Notes: generated from the sequence alone by a model not told the origin. A stretch of DNA of 64,000 nucleotides from an uncultured Eggerthellaceae bacterium (GCA_910588205.1 CAJUQK010000008.1:13631-77630); one strand, 5' to 3'. Counted from the first letter of the stretch, positions 54,089 through 63,625 are shown. Numbers and translations: made by a program.

Positions 54089-55006
54089 TTACAGATTCAC
54101 ACAGTGGACCTTGGTGCCATTGGCCAGGTAATCCATGACCTGGTTCACGGCCATGACGGCGCAGTTGTCCTCAGCTTCAGCCGTAGAAGCGCCCAGGTGC
54201 GGGATCACGATGGCTCGCTCCATCTTCACTACTGCCGGGTTCGCGAAATCCGTCACATACCGCGCCACCTTACCAGCCTCGAGCGCAGCGGCCATATCGG
54301 CATCATTCACCAGCGAATCCCGCGAGAAGTTCAGGAATACCACGCCGTCCTTCATCTGGCTGATGGCCGAAGCGTCTATCATGCCCTTCGTGGAATCAGT
54401 GGCTGGTACATGGATGGTGATATAGTCAGCCTTTCCATAGAGGTCAGCTAGATCAGCAACGAAGGTCATATCCGCAGAGATGCCAGCAGCCTTGGCTGCA
54501 TCGAGGAAGGGGTCATACCCCACCACATTCATGCCTAGCGCCTCAGCCGCAGCAACCACCAGCTTGCCAATGGCCCCCAGCCCGATGACACCCAGGGTCT
54601 TGCCGGATATCTCGCCCCCAGCGAAGGCCTTCTTCGCCTTCTCGGCAGCTTTGCCCACGTTCTCATCGGCAGCGTTGTCCTTCACCCATTGGATGCCGCC
54701 TACGATATCCCGCGAAGCCATCAGCATGCCTGCCAGCACCAGCTCTTTCACCGCATTCGCATTGGCGCCGGGGGTATTGAAGACGGCAACCCCTGCTTCT
54801 GCCAGTGCATCCAGCGGGATGTTGTTCACACCCGCCCCGGCCCGAGCCACAGCCTTCAGGTTCGCAGGAACACTCATCTCATGCATGTTTGCCGAACGCA
54901 CGAGGATGACATCCGCCTCCTCTACGTTGTCTGTCAGCTGGTATTCATCAGTCAGCAGATCCAGCCCCTTCGCAGATATGTTGTTCAAGCAATGCACCTT
55001 ATACAT
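54089..55006 (-). CDS. serA: D-3-phosphoglycerate dehydrogenase, short form
   Basis: 305 residues, D-isomer-specific 2-hydroxyacid dehydrogenase without an ACT regulatory domain. NAD-binding GVIGLGAIGKLV at about 140, catalytic Arg in NFSRDSLVND and His in IPHLGASTAEAEDN. It oxidises 3-phosphoglycerate in serine synthesis. The catalytic Glu region reads YVTDFANPAV, the variant usual in this short class. No serC is seen nearby. Confidence 0.87.
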   Translation of the reverse strand: MYKVHCLNNISAKGLDLLTDEYQLTDNVEEADVILVRSANMHEMSVPANLKAVARAGAGVNNIPLDALAEAGVAVFNTPGANANAVKELVLAGMLMASRDIVGGIQWVKDNAADENVGKAAEKAKKAFAGGEISGKTLGVIGLGAIGKLVVAAAEALGMNVVGYDPFLDAAKAAGISADMTFVADLADLYGKADYITIHVPATDSTKGMIDASAISQMKDGVVFLNFSRDSLVNDADMAAALEAGKVARYVTDFANPAVVKMERAIVIPHLGASTAEAEDNCAVMAVNQVMDYLANGTKVHCVNL

Positions 55007-55069
55007 GAGGATTCCTTTCGATCAGCTATCTCTGAGGATGATACCGCAAGGAACCAGTGCAGGGCAGCG

Positions 55070-55738
55070 TTACGAGGTCATAGGCTGGGAAGCATCTTCC
55101 GGCGGAATGCGAAAGAGCGTCTGGAGGAAGTCCTTATCCCGGGCTATGACCTCACGCAGGCTGTAGGACATCTGATTGTCGTAGGCACCCTTGTCAGCCG
55201 CCACCCCCTGGGCGGTCATGCCCAAACCTTGGGCGATGGCCAGTGCACGATAGAGATGATATGCCTGGGTGACGATCATCACATCGTCTGCCCCATACAC
55301 ATGCTTCGCCCGATAGACCGAAGCGTAGGTATCATAGCCCGCATGGTCTACCGCTACATCATCTGCCGGAACACCCAAGGAGACGCAGTAGGCCTTCATG
55401 GCATCGGATTCGTTGTAGTGGGCTTCGCGGTTATCCCCACTCACGATGATCTGATCCGCCGCCCCTGCCAAGAAGAGGTCAGCAGCCACTTCCAGCCGAT
55501 CAGCCAGGATGTCCGACGGCTTCCCTGACGGCAGCACCGATGCCCCCAGCACGAGGATAGCCTGAGCATGAGCTCCGGATTCCTCGATCTGGGCGATGGT
55601 GTGCACATCGTCACGAGTGCTTGCCAGGATATAGGCGCTCACAGAAGCCGAGAACACGGCGAAGATCACCACGGCCCCCACAAGCACCGTGAAGATGCGG
55701 CGCAGGATGCCTTTTCGTGCAGCCTTCTCCCGAGCCAA
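55070..55738 (-). CDS. SanA/YdcF-like DUF218 membrane protein
   Basis: 222 residues, TTG start right after the leuS stop. One N-terminal membrane helix (about 14-37), then a DUF218 domain with ILVLGASVLPSGKPSDILAD, QIIVSGDNREAHYNESDAM and GYDTYASVYRAKHVYG. SanA of E. coli affects vancomycin sensitivity; the molecular function is not settled. It is co-transcribed with leuS. Confidence 0.85.
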   Translation of the reverse strand: MAREKAARKGILRRIFTVLVGAVVIFAVFSASVSAYILASTRDDVHTIAQIEESGAHAQAILVLGASVLPSGKPSDILADRLEVAADLFLAGAADQIIVSGDNREAHYNESDAMKAYCVSLGVPADDVAVDHAGYDTYASVYRAKHVYGADDVMIVTQAYHLYRALAIAQGLGMTAQGVAADKGAYDNQMSYSLREVIARDKDFLQTLFRIPPEDASQPMTS

Positions 55739-58297
55739 TTATTTGACCACCAAGTTGACCAAACGCTTGGGAACGACGATCTCCTTCACTACCGTCTTGC
55801 CCTCCAGGGCCTGAGCCGCCGCCGCGCGGGCGGCGCTCAAGATATCTTCCTCAGGAGCATCAGCCGCCACTGTGATATGAGCCTTCACCTTGCCATTGAG
55901 CTGAACAGCCAGCTCTACTTCGTCAGCAGCTGCTTGCGCCGGGTCGAAGGAAGGCCAGGATTGCTGATGAACCGACCCTTCCCCTTCCAGCGTTGTCTGC
56001 CAAAGCTCTTCGGCCATATGGGGCACAATAGGTGCCAAGAGCTTCACCAGCGTCTCAGCCACGTCCCGACACAGCGGACCACCGGTCTTGCAATTCATCC
56101 GATGCTCCGCCGGACGCACCCGCAGGAAGGTACTGGCAGCATTCGTCAGCTCCATGATGGCAGCCAGCGCGGTATTGAAGTTGTTGCGGTCGAAGTCCTC
56201 GGAGACCTTGCCCACCACACGGTGGCGCTCCCGCTTCATGGCCATAGCAAGCTCATGAGCCTTCGAGCTATCCGCCTCTGGATCGAACAGAGTGTCTTCA
56301 CCAGCCTTGCCCACCAGGTCATTGACGATGCGCCAGACGCGATTCAGGTACTTGAACATGCCCGCCAGGCCATCTTCGTTCCAGAGCTTCTCCTTATCGG
56401 GCGGCCCCATGAACAGCATGGCCGCGCGCACGGCATCGGCCCCGTACTGGGCGATCATCTCCTCCGGCGAGACCACGTTGCCCTTGGATTTGCTCATCAC
56501 ATCTCCGTGGGCATCCAGTACCATGCCCTGGCAGAGCAGGTTGGCGAAGGGTTCGCTGAAATCAAGCAACCCTGCGTCCCGCAGCACCTTCGTGAAGAAG
56601 CGGCTGTAGAGCAGATGCAGGATGGCATGCTCGATGCCGCCGATGTACTGGTCCACCGGCATCCAAGCATTCGCCTTCTTCGAATCGAAGGGGGCGTGGA
56701 CGTTGTGCGGGTCGGTATAGCGCATGTAGTACCAGCTGGAGCAGGTGAAGGTGTCCATGGTGTCCGTCTCGCGTTTGGCCGTACCACCGCAGACCGGACA
56801 GGTGGTGTTGACGAAGGCGGCATGGGTAGCCAGCGTCTCCCCTGCACCCAGATCGATATCTTCCGGCAGACGCACAGGCAGATCCTCTTCCGGCACTGGC
56901 ACCACGCCGCAAGCCGGACAATGGATGGCCGGGATGGGGTTGCCCCAGTAGCGCTGGCGGCTGATGAGCCAATCCCGCAAGCGGTATTCCACCGTGCGTT
57001 GCCCCTTGCCCTCCTGCTGAAGGCGACAGACGATGGCCTCTTCGCCTTCTGAATGCTTGCCACCGCGCAAACCCGTGAACTCCCCGGATTGCACCAAGAT
57101 GCCCTCGGCTGCGAAAGCCTCAGGCCAGTCCACCGTAATGACCTGACGGTCACGTACATCCTTCAGCTGGTCATACTGCGGATCGTCTTCCGGCAGGATG
57201 ATGGGGATGATGGGCAGGTCATACTTGCGGGCGAATTCGAAGTCGCGTTGGTCCCCGCAGGGCACGGCCATGACTGCACCGGTGCCGTAGTCAGCCACCA
57301 CATAATCAGCCACCCATAAGGGCACCTGTTCGCCGTTCACCGGATTCAGCACAAAGCGCCCCGTGAAGATGCCGTGCTTGTCCCGCTCTCCTTGAGCGCG
57401 CTCAAGGGCGCTGACCTTGCGGGCCTCTTCGGCGAAGCTCAGGACCTCTGCCTCCGTCGGCGTTCCCTTGACCAAAGCCTCAAGCCCGGGGTATTCCGGT
57501 GCCAGCACGAAGAAGCTGCACCCGAAGAGGGTGTCCGCCCGCGTGGTGAACACGGTGATGACCTCGTCTGTGGGGGCACCGTCAACACCGACCACCGTGA
57601 AGTCGACGTTCGCCCCTTCGGACCGGCCAATCCAGTTCGCCTGCTGCTGCTTCACGTTCTCGGGCCAACCGGTCAGCTGGTCGAGGTCTTGCAAGAGCTC
57701 TTCGGCGTAATCAGTGATCTTGAAGTACCACTGGGTGAGGTCACGCTTCTCCACCTCGGTGTCACAGCGCCAGCAGCAACCGTCGATCACTTGCTCATTC
57801 GCCAGTACCGTACCGCAGCTCTCACACCAGTTCACCGGCGAATTCCGACGCTCTACCAGCCCGCGCTTCCAGAACTCCAGGAAGATCCACTGGCCCCAGC
57901 GGTAATACTCCGGGTCGCAAGCCACCACCGTGCGGTCCCAGTCATAGGAGAAGCCCATGCGCTTGAAGGAGGCCCGCTGGGTGTCTATGTTCTCGTAGGT
58001 CCACTTCGCTGGATGCGAATGGTGCTTGATGGCGGCGTTCTCCGCGGGCAACCCGAAGGCATCCCAACCCATGGGATGCAGCACGTTATACCCGTTCATG
58101 CGCGCGTACCGGGCGATCACGTCCCCGTACGTGTAGTTGCTCACATGGCCCATGTGGATATCTCCCGAAGGGTAGGGGAACATCTCCAGCACGTACTTGC
58201 GCGGCCTATCTGATGCCTCATCCACAGCGTAGAGCCCTCTTTCCTCCCATTGCAACTGAAGGCGCGGCTCTATCTCATGGGGGTTGTACTCTTTCAT
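55739..58297 (-). CDS. leuS: Leucyl-tRNA synthetase
   Basis: 852 residues from ATG 58297 (GGAAGG site). Class I synthetase: HIGH-type motif PYPSGDIHMGHVSNYTYGDV, an editing domain, zinc-binding CPACGVVPVPEEDLP and CPVCGGTAKR, and the KMSKS loop as DVMSKSKGNVVS. It charges tRNA-Leu. No T-box leader was found upstream. Confidence 0.97.
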   Translation of the reverse strand: MKEYNPHEIEPRLQLQWEERGLYAVDEASDRPRKYVLEMFPYPSGDIHMGHVSNYTYGDVIARYARMNGYNVLHPMGWDAFGLPAENAAIKHHSHPAKWTYENIDTQRASFKRMGFSYDWDRTVVACDPEYYRWGQWIFLEFWKRGLVERRNSPVNWCESCGTVLANEQVIDGCCWRCDTEVEKRDLTQWYFKITDYAEELLQDLDQLTGWPENVKQQQANWIGRSEGANVDFTVVGVDGAPTDEVITVFTTRADTLFGCSFFVLAPEYPGLEALVKGTPTEAEVLSFAEEARKVSALERAQGERDKHGIFTGRFVLNPVNGEQVPLWVADYVVADYGTGAVMAVPCGDQRDFEFARKYDLPIIPIILPEDDPQYDQLKDVRDRQVITVDWPEAFAAEGILVQSGEFTGLRGGKHSEGEEAIVCRLQQEGKGQRTVEYRLRDWLISRQRYWGNPIPAIHCPACGVVPVPEEDLPVRLPEDIDLGAGETLATHAAFVNTTCPVCGGTAKRETDTMDTFTCSSWYYMRYTDPHNVHAPFDSKKANAWMPVDQYIGGIEHAILHLLYSRFFTKVLRDAGLLDFSEPFANLLCQGMVLDAHGDVMSKSKGNVVSPEEMIAQYGADAVRAAMLFMGPPDKEKLWNEDGLAGMFKYLNRVWRIVNDLVGKAGEDTLFDPEADSSKAHELAMAMKRERHRVVGKVSEDFDRNNFNTALAAIMELTNAASTFLRVRPAEHRMNCKTGGPLCRDVAETLVKLLAPIVPHMAEELWQTTLEGEGSVHQQSWPSFDPAQAAADEVELAVQLNGKVKAHITVAADAPEEDILSAARAAAAQALEGKTVVKEIVVPKRLVNLVVK

Positions 58298-58459
58298 TGG
58301 AAAGCCTTCCATCTATCATGCAGAGAATATCTTCGCCATGATAAAGCACCCGACGAACAGGCGCATCCGAAAAGATGCACGAGACTCAAGAGATTCACAT
58401 CTGGCCCGCTCTCAACGATACAGCATGAGAGGCCTCGTATCCCTTCATGCTTGCTCCGG

Positions 58460-59365
58460 TCATCCCTTCGTGATACTCGTGATGGTCTCGTAGTTATGTT
58501 CGCCTACCATGACCCCGGTCACGATGTAACGACGCTCCGAGACGGATGGCCGCGTGCAGGTGGAGAGCTGGACGATGTAGGCTGCACCCGCCTCTAGCTC
58601 CTGAATGTCTCCCACCTTCGCATCAGCCTCCTCAGGATCCACCACCAAGTCAAGGTAGCTCTGGAGCACAGCAGGGTCAGAGAAGTCGTGGGTGTTCAGG
58701 ATGTGCCTGTTGTCATATTCGGCAGCCGATACTATCTGATAGGTATACATCTTCTGTGGCGTATAGATATAGAAGTATGGGTGCTCGTCGAAGAATGCCT
58801 CGTCCTCGAAAGCGTGCAGTGTTCCGAAGGCCTCATCTGCCCGTTCGTCATCGGGTTGAAAGGTATGTCCATAGATTACGGTCACCGGATCTGTGAAGCT
58901 CTTGTTGTTCTGAGACTGGGTATACGACGCCCCTACCGGATCAGGCTCCCTATCTATGTTGTGATAGAGATAGAAGTTGTCGGCTGTCTCGCTCTGCAAG
59001 ATAGGAACGCTCACGGCGGTTCCAGGCACATAGAGCCAAGCATAGATATCGGAATTCCGTGCGCGGAGTGCATCGAAGGCAATGGGGTTCTGAGCCTGTT
59101 CTTGATCAGTGCTCGGCACCTCGGTCACATCCGAGACAGCCAGCGTTTCGGGTTCGGTGATCACAGGCGGCTTCGTTACAGCAAAGGCCCCAAGGCACAC
59201 GACTGCAATGGCCGCGACCGCGAGGATCCCTGCGAGTCGGCCGCGTGACAGCCTCTTTTCCTGCTCGGCTGGCTTCCTATGGATAGCCGCCCTAATGCCC
59301 TTATCCTCAGAGTCCCCTACAGGCGAGGCCTCATTCGCCCCTTCTCTCTTCTTCTCTTCTGGCAT
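58460..59365 (-). CDS. Class B sortase
   Basis: 301 residues. Cytoplasmic basic N-terminus, a membrane helix (about 42-64), then a sortase fold with catalytic H167 in VIYGHTF, C270 in VQLSTC and an Arg at 278/279 in SVSERRY. It joins a surface protein to the cell wall or to a pilus. It follows the SPKTG-bearing surface protein gene, its probable substrate. GGGAGGTAG precedes the ATG. Confidence 0.93.
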   Translation of the reverse strand: MPEEKKREGANEASPVGDSEDKGIRAAIHRKPAEQEKRLSRGRLAGILAVAAIAVVCLGAFAVTKPPVITEPETLAVSDVTEVPSTDQEQAQNPIAFDALRARNSDIYAWLYVPGTAVSVPILQSETADNFYLYHNIDREPDPVGASYTQSQNNKSFTDPVTVIYGHTFQPDDERADEAFGTLHAFEDEAFFDEHPYFYIYTPQKMYTYQIVSAAEYDNRHILNTHDFSDPAVLQSYLDLVVDPEEADAKVGDIQELEAGAAYIVQLSTCTRPSVSERRYIVTGVMVGEHNYETITSITKG

Positions 59366-59426
59366 CGAAGCTACCTCCCTCCATGGTATCGTGATATTCG
59401 ATGGCGCTGGGATACGCCCGGGAATG

Positions 59427-59457
59427 AGAAAGGAGCGGTTGCGTCCCGCTCCTTTCT
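59427..59457 (-). terminator. Hairpin between the surface protein and sortase genes
   Basis: AGAAAGGAGCGG (59427-59438) pairs with CCGCTCCTTTCT (59446-59457) over 12 bp. It would make sortase transcription lower than substrate transcription. Confidence 0.65.
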
Positions 59458-59514
59458 CTGGGTATAGCGTATGTTCGCTATGGGTGTATATCCGCTGTGG
59501 TTACCCGTTCTTGC

Positions 59515-60927
59515 CTAGGCGAAGATGCCCGTCTTCGGGGAGGTTGCTCCCGTATCAGCAGCGGCAGCGCCATTGCTGACTGCACCGTCACCCTCTCCAG
59601 TGCCGTCAACGGACGGGTCGTTCGGGATGATGGGCTGATTCGGCTGATCGGGGTTCACCGGCTGGTCGGGAACGACCGGAATATCCGGTGTGCTCGGGTC
59701 AGAGGGAGTCTGACCGGCAGGAGCCACGGCGAAGGTGTAGACCATGCCCGGAGTCACGCCGTCGAATGCCACATTGCCCGAGGCGTCAGAGGTGAGATCA
59801 CGATACTTAGCAACCGTCTTGCCATCTTCGACGATGGTGTAGAACACGCGCACAGAGCGGTTAGCAGCGCCCACGTTCGCGGTGATCTTCGCATTCGTCA
59901 CATCCTCAGGATCGGCGGTCGTAGAAGCGGTCACATTGATCAGCTTCGCGTAGTCGAAGGGGTAGTAAGCAGCGAAGGAGGTGTAGGCAGTGTTCGCACT
60001 CCCCTCACCTTCGCTGGCGTTGATGCTCAGATAAGCAGCAACGCCAGTCTCATCAGCCTGATGCACATCTGCGGTTGCCTGGGCCGACCAGTTCAGCTGG
60101 CCGTTACCCAGCAGAGCCTTGGTCTCACCCGTGGTGTAGACCAGATCATAGCCATTCTCAGCGTCACCGCCATTGCTCTTGTTCGTCGTTGCGGAAGCAG
60201 CAGCGATGGAGGTTTTGCTGTTAGCCAGCACAAAGGTGACCTCTGCGGTCTGCCCCTCAAGTTCGAGGGTGTACTTGCCGTCAGCACCCAAGGTGAGCTT
60301 CTCCACCTTATTGATGGTCACGCCGCCCTTTGTCACGGTGTAGTACGCATAGCACGAAACGTTCTCAGCGTTCGCATCCGGCGCATAGACAACGGTCACC
60401 GTCGTGGTGGTGTTATCTTGACCCGCCGGGTCGATCTGGAAGGTGTTCGCTGAGATGTAATTGTCCGGGCTTGAGATGAGCTCAGCCGCAGCTGCCTTAT
60501 CTGCCTCGGTGCCCTCCACCTTGCTCGCATCCGTCTTGATTTGCTCGAAAGCCTCAGACTTCGTGGCCACTTGCTCGATCACCGGACCATTCTCTTCGAT
60601 GGCTGCGTCCAGCTCATCCTGAGTGGTGATGCTTCCGTCCACCTCATACTCAACCGTAACCTCAAGGTCATCGGTCGTGGCTGCATCGGGATCAGTGGAC
60701 GGCTGGACCGAAAGGCCGCTGTCGTCAGGGCTGATGGTGGTGGAAGCGGTGGTGCCGTCGAGTACGGTCTCTGGGGCGGCTTCATCTGCCACTGCTTCTG
60801 CCAACGCCTGCTGATCGGTTGCGGGCGCTTCCTCACCCGTACCGAAAGCGAGCACCGGCATGGAAAGGGCCAACGAAAGCGCGCAAGCGCCTGCTACTGC
60901 CCTCTTTCCAAGACTGCTCTTCTTCAT
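59515..60927 (-). CDS. Secreted surface protein with C-terminal SPKTG motif and no hydrophobic tail
   Basis: 470 residues from ATG 60927 (AAGGAAGG). Signal peptide (MKKSSLGKRAVAGACALSLA, cleaved near LAFG). Middle part of beta-rich repeats; a Pro/Asp-rich wall-spanning stretch (VPDQPVNPDQPNQPIIPNDP) and the very C-terminus ATSPKTGIFA. SPKTG is the sortase-B signal known in Clostridioides difficile, but the usual membrane helix and basic tail are absent; no other frame supplies them. Upstream there is an intricate promoter and a C10 tract. Confidence 0.87.
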   Translation of the reverse strand: MKKSSLGKRAVAGACALSLALSMPVLAFGTGEEAPATDQQALAEAVADEAAPETVLDGTTASTTISPDDSGLSVQPSTDPDAATTDDLEVTVEYEVDGSITTQDELDAAIEENGPVIEQVATKSEAFEQIKTDASKVEGTEADKAAAAELISSPDNYISANTFQIDPAGQDNTTTTVTVVYAPDANAENVSCYAYYTVTKGGVTINKVEKLTLGADGKYTLELEGQTAEVTFVLANSKTSIAAASATTNKSNGGDAENGYDLVYTTGETKALLGNGQLNWSAQATADVHQADETGVAAYLSINASEGEGSANTAYTSFAAYYPFDYAKLINVTASTTADPEDVTNAKITANVGAANRSVRVFYTIVEDGKTVAKYRDLTSDASGNVAFDGVTPGMVYTFAVAPAGQTPSDPSTPDIPVVPDQPVNPDQPNQPIIPNDPSVDGTGEGDGAVSNGAAAADTGATSPKTGIFA

Positions 60928-60993
60928 TGCTTTCCTTCCTTTCAGTTCTACTGCAGTAAGACTGCGAACATACGAAAAACAGGTTAGCGCGGA

Positions 60994-61003
60994 GGGGGGG
61001 GGG
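60994..61003 (-). repeat. Homopolymer C10 tract in the 5' leader of the surface protein gene
   Basis: Ten consecutive G on the plus strand, about 67-76 bases upstream of the ATG and about 20-30 bases past the predicted -10. Such tracts slip during replication. Confidence 0.8.
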
Positions 61004-61021
61004 TCAAGGTTTTTTGGATGC

Positions 61022-61060
61022 ATCTTAGCAAACGGTATAAGTTTATCGGTAAACGGTATA
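61022..61060 (-). promoter_or_regulatory. Extended -10 promoter with AAACGGTATA repeats 21 bp apart
   Basis: TGCTAAGAT (61030-61022) is an extended -10. TATACCGTTT occurs perfectly twice (61039-61030 and 61060-61051), 21 bp apart, flanking the -35 region. This looks like a tandem operator. Confidence 0.5.
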
Positions 61061-61178
61061 TCTCTTGACAAACCCATATATTAGTGTCTTAGCAGGACGA
61101 CACCTCTCATCCTGTGCAGGACGAAACCGACCATAAGATGAGATAGGATTGATGGCGACCCAACGAAATGAGGCATCC

Positions 61179-61766
61179 ATGAACTTCCACAAAGCCGCAT
61201 TCAAGGCAGCCTACGGCACCGAAGCCCAGCTTCCCGAAAGCCAGCGGGCCGAGGTGTCCTTCGCGGGACGCTCAAACGTAGGAAAGTCTTCGCTTTTGAA
61301 CAAGCTCATGTTCCGCAAGGGCCTGGCGAAGGTGTCCTCCACACCAGGCAAGACGGCCACCGTGAATTTCTACGACGTTGATGGTGTTGATCTGGTGGAT
61401 CTGCCGGGTTACGGCTATGCGAAAGTGTCCAAGTCAGAACTGGATCGCTGGGCTGATCTCATCGAAGGATACTTCAACCAAGACCGTCAGTTCGCTTTGG
61501 TGGTGAGCCTCATCGACATCCGCCATGACCCCAGTGCACTGGATCACAACATGGTGGGATTCCTGAAAGAGGCAGGGCTTCCTTTCGCTATTGCCCTCAC
61601 CAAGGCCGACAAGCTCTCTAAGCAAAAGGCGAACACCCAAAAGCAGCGGCTGGCGAAGGCCCTGGATCTGCCGAAGGGAACGCCGGTCGTCTTAACCTCA
61701 GCCGAAGCAGGAACGGGGGTAGAGGACTTGCGGCGGCTCATAGCCGAACGAGCCACATCTTCATAG
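61179..61766 (+). CDS. engB: Ribosome-biogenesis GTPase EngB/YsxC
   Basis: 195 residues from ATG 61179 (GAGG site; ATG 61152 is an alternative). G1 FAGRSNVGKSSLLNKL, G3 DLPGYGYAKVS, G4 ALTKADK, G5 TSAEAGTGVEDL. It helps late assembly of the 50S subunit. It is a single-gene unit, with palindromic repeats following. Confidence 0.94.
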   Translation: MNFHKAAFKAAYGTEAQLPESQRAEVSFAGRSNVGKSSLLNKLMFRKGLAKVSSTPGKTATVNFYDVDGVDLVDLPGYGYAKVSKSELDRWADLIEGYFNQDRQFALVVSLIDIRHDPSALDHNMVGFLKEAGLPFAIALTKADKLSKQKANTQKQRLAKALDLPKGTPVVLTSAEAGTGVEDLRRLIAERATSS

Positions 61767-61810
61767 GGGCCGATGCGGTCGCAATGCATCGTTTCCTTGC
61801 TTGCAACGCC

Positions 61811-61830
61811 GGGCCGACCACGGTCGGCCC
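61811..61830. repeat. 20-bp palindromic repeat (GGGCCGACC arms)
   Basis: GGGCCGACC-AC-GGTCGGCCC, followed by CTAC. Confidence 0.75.
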
Positions 61831-61861
61831 CTACAACAGCAATGGTGCAGATCTCCCGTAG

Positions 61862-61881
61862 GGGTCGATCGTGATCGACCC
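61862..61881. repeat. 20-bp palindromic repeat (GGGTCGATC arms)
   Basis: CGTAG then GGGTCGATC-GT-GATCGACCC, 52 bases after the previous copy. Confidence 0.75.
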
Positions 61882-61902
61882 AAAGCAGCGCACTGCTAGC
61901 AG

Positions 61903-63420
61903 CTACGAATTCGAAGCGTAGGTGTTCTTGTCCTTCAGCATAACATCGTGGGCGCCGCCCTCGATGATCGAGGTGCTGGATACCACCGTGAGCTTCGCCT
62001 TCTCTTGCAGCTCCGGGATGGTGAGCGCACCGCAGTTGCACATGGTGCTCTTCACCTTGGAGAGCGTGATGTCAACGTTGTCCTTCAGGGAGCCAGCGTA
62101 GGGCACGTAGGAGTCCACGCCCTCTTCGAAGCTCATACCCTTCTTGTCTCCGCCCAGGTCATACCGCTGCCAGTTGCGGGCTCGGGCACTGCCTTCGCCC
62201 CAGTACTCTTTCATATAGGAGCCGTTCACCATCACGCGGTTGGAGGGGCTCTCGTCGAAGCGGGCGAAGTACCTACCCAGCATCACGAAGTCAGACCCCA
62301 TGGCCAGTGCCAGGGAGATATGGTGGTCATAGACGATGCCGCCGTCAGAGCAGATGGGGATATACACACCCGTTTCTTGGAACCACTCGTCCCGAGCCTT
62401 CGCCACCTCGATGACCGCCGTGGCCTGGCCGCGACCGATGCCCTTCGTCTCTCGGGTGATGCAGATGGAGCCGCCCCCGATGCCGATCTTGATGAAATCA
62501 GCACCATGCTCAGCCAGGAAGCGGAAGCCTTCGCGATCTACCACATTGCCCGCGCCTACCTTGACCGTATCGCCATAGCGTTCGCGGATCCACTCCAGCG
62601 TCAGGCGCTGCCAATCCGAATAGCCTTCCGAAGAGTCGATGCACAGGGCATCCACCCCGGCCTCTACCAGAGCAGGAACGCGCTCGGCGTAGTCACGGGT
62701 GTTGATGCCCGCGCCCACCATGTAGCGCTTGTGGGCATCCAGCAGCTCATCAGGATTGGATTTGTGAGAGTCATAGTCCTTGCGGAACACGAGGGCTACC
62801 AGGTGATCGGCATCATTGACGATGGGCAGGCAGTTGAGCTTGTTCTCCCAGATGATATCGTTGGCCACCTTGAGGGAGGTGTCCTCCGGCGCTACCACCA
62901 TCTTCTCACGGGGAGTCATGAAGCTGCTGACCTTGTCATTGATATCCATGCGAGAAACGCGGTAATCCCGGGAGGTGACGATGCCCAACAGCTTCCCATG
63001 GCTGGTGCCGTCGTCCGTCACCGGCATGGTAGAGAAGCCGTGCTCCTCCTTGAGGCGTATGACGTCAGCCAGGTTCATCTCGGGGGAAAGGTTGACGTCT
63101 GAGGTGACGAAACCGGCTTTGTAGTCTTTCACGCGGCGCACCATGGCCGCCTCGTCTTCTATGGATTGGGAACCGTAGATGAACGAAAGGCCGCCCTCTG
63201 TAGCCAGAGCCACAGCCATGCGATCATCAGACACAGACTGCATGATGGCAGAGACCATGGGGATGGAAAGAGAGAGCGGGCACTCTTCCTGACCCTTCTT
63301 GTATTTCACCAAAGGGGTCTTCAAGGAGACTTTGGCGGGGACACACGTTTCAGGAGAATAACCAGGGACGAGCAGGTATTCGTTGAATGTGCGTGATGGT
63401 TCGTCAAAATAGTAAGCCAT
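61903..63420 (-). CDS. guaB: Inosine-5'-monophosphate dehydrogenase
   Basis: 505 residues from ATG 63420. TIM barrel interrupted by two CBS domains (about 95-215: LADVIRLKEEHGFSTMPVTD, VANDIIWENKLNCLPIVNDA). Catalytic Cys in GIGGGSICITRE; the flap region continues TKGIGRGQATA, a less common variant of the usual GIGPGSICTTR and following residues. It oxidises IMP to XMP. TATAAT lies 35 bases upstream. Confidence 0.95.
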   Translation of the reverse strand: MAYYFDEPSRTFNEYLLVPGYSPETCVPAKVSLKTPLVKYKKGQEECPLSLSIPMVSAIMQSVSDDRMAVALATEGGLSFIYGSQSIEDEAAMVRRVKDYKAGFVTSDVNLSPEMNLADVIRLKEEHGFSTMPVTDDGTSHGKLLGIVTSRDYRVSRMDINDKVSSFMTPREKMVVAPEDTSLKVANDIIWENKLNCLPIVNDADHLVALVFRKDYDSHKSNPDELLDAHKRYMVGAGINTRDYAERVPALVEAGVDALCIDSSEGYSDWQRLTLEWIRERYGDTVKVGAGNVVDREGFRFLAEHGADFIKIGIGGGSICITRETKGIGRGQATAVIEVAKARDEWFQETGVYIPICSDGGIVYDHHISLALAMGSDFVMLGRYFARFDESPSNRVMVNGSYMKEYWGEGSARARNWQRYDLGGDKKGMSFEEGVDSYVPYAGSLKDNVDITLSKVKSTMCNCGALTIPELQEKAKLTVVSSTSIIEGGAHDVMLKDKNTYASNS

Positions 63421-63454
63421 GATTCCCCCAGCTCCTCGATGCCAACGTGGTGTC

Positions 63455-63460
63455 ATTATA
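63455..63460 (-). promoter_or_regulatory. guaB -10 element
   Basis: TATAAT on the minus strand, 35 bases before the guaB ATG, preceded by ACTA. A -35 is not obvious. Confidence 0.45.
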
Positions 63461-63625
63461 TAGTAGCCATTCTCCTTGCGTTCATGACCGATAATGGCCA
63501 CCCGTGGAATCCTACGAAGGTATCCGGACGTGCCATTGATGGTGACTGTCAGCATCCAACGTGCAACACCAAGCGGATCCACGATCAGCTCTTATGGAAT
63601 CCCCAAGGGGTCACGCCTCGCACAG

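Noticed and set aside
55568..57052. 494-codon plus-strand frame opposite leuS
   Set aside because: Antisense shadow of leuS and the SanA-like gene, no start signal or domain.
58298..58459. T-box or attenuator leader upstream of leuS
   Set aside because: The conserved T-box core was not found on the minus strand, and the small stems seen lack an antiterminator partner.
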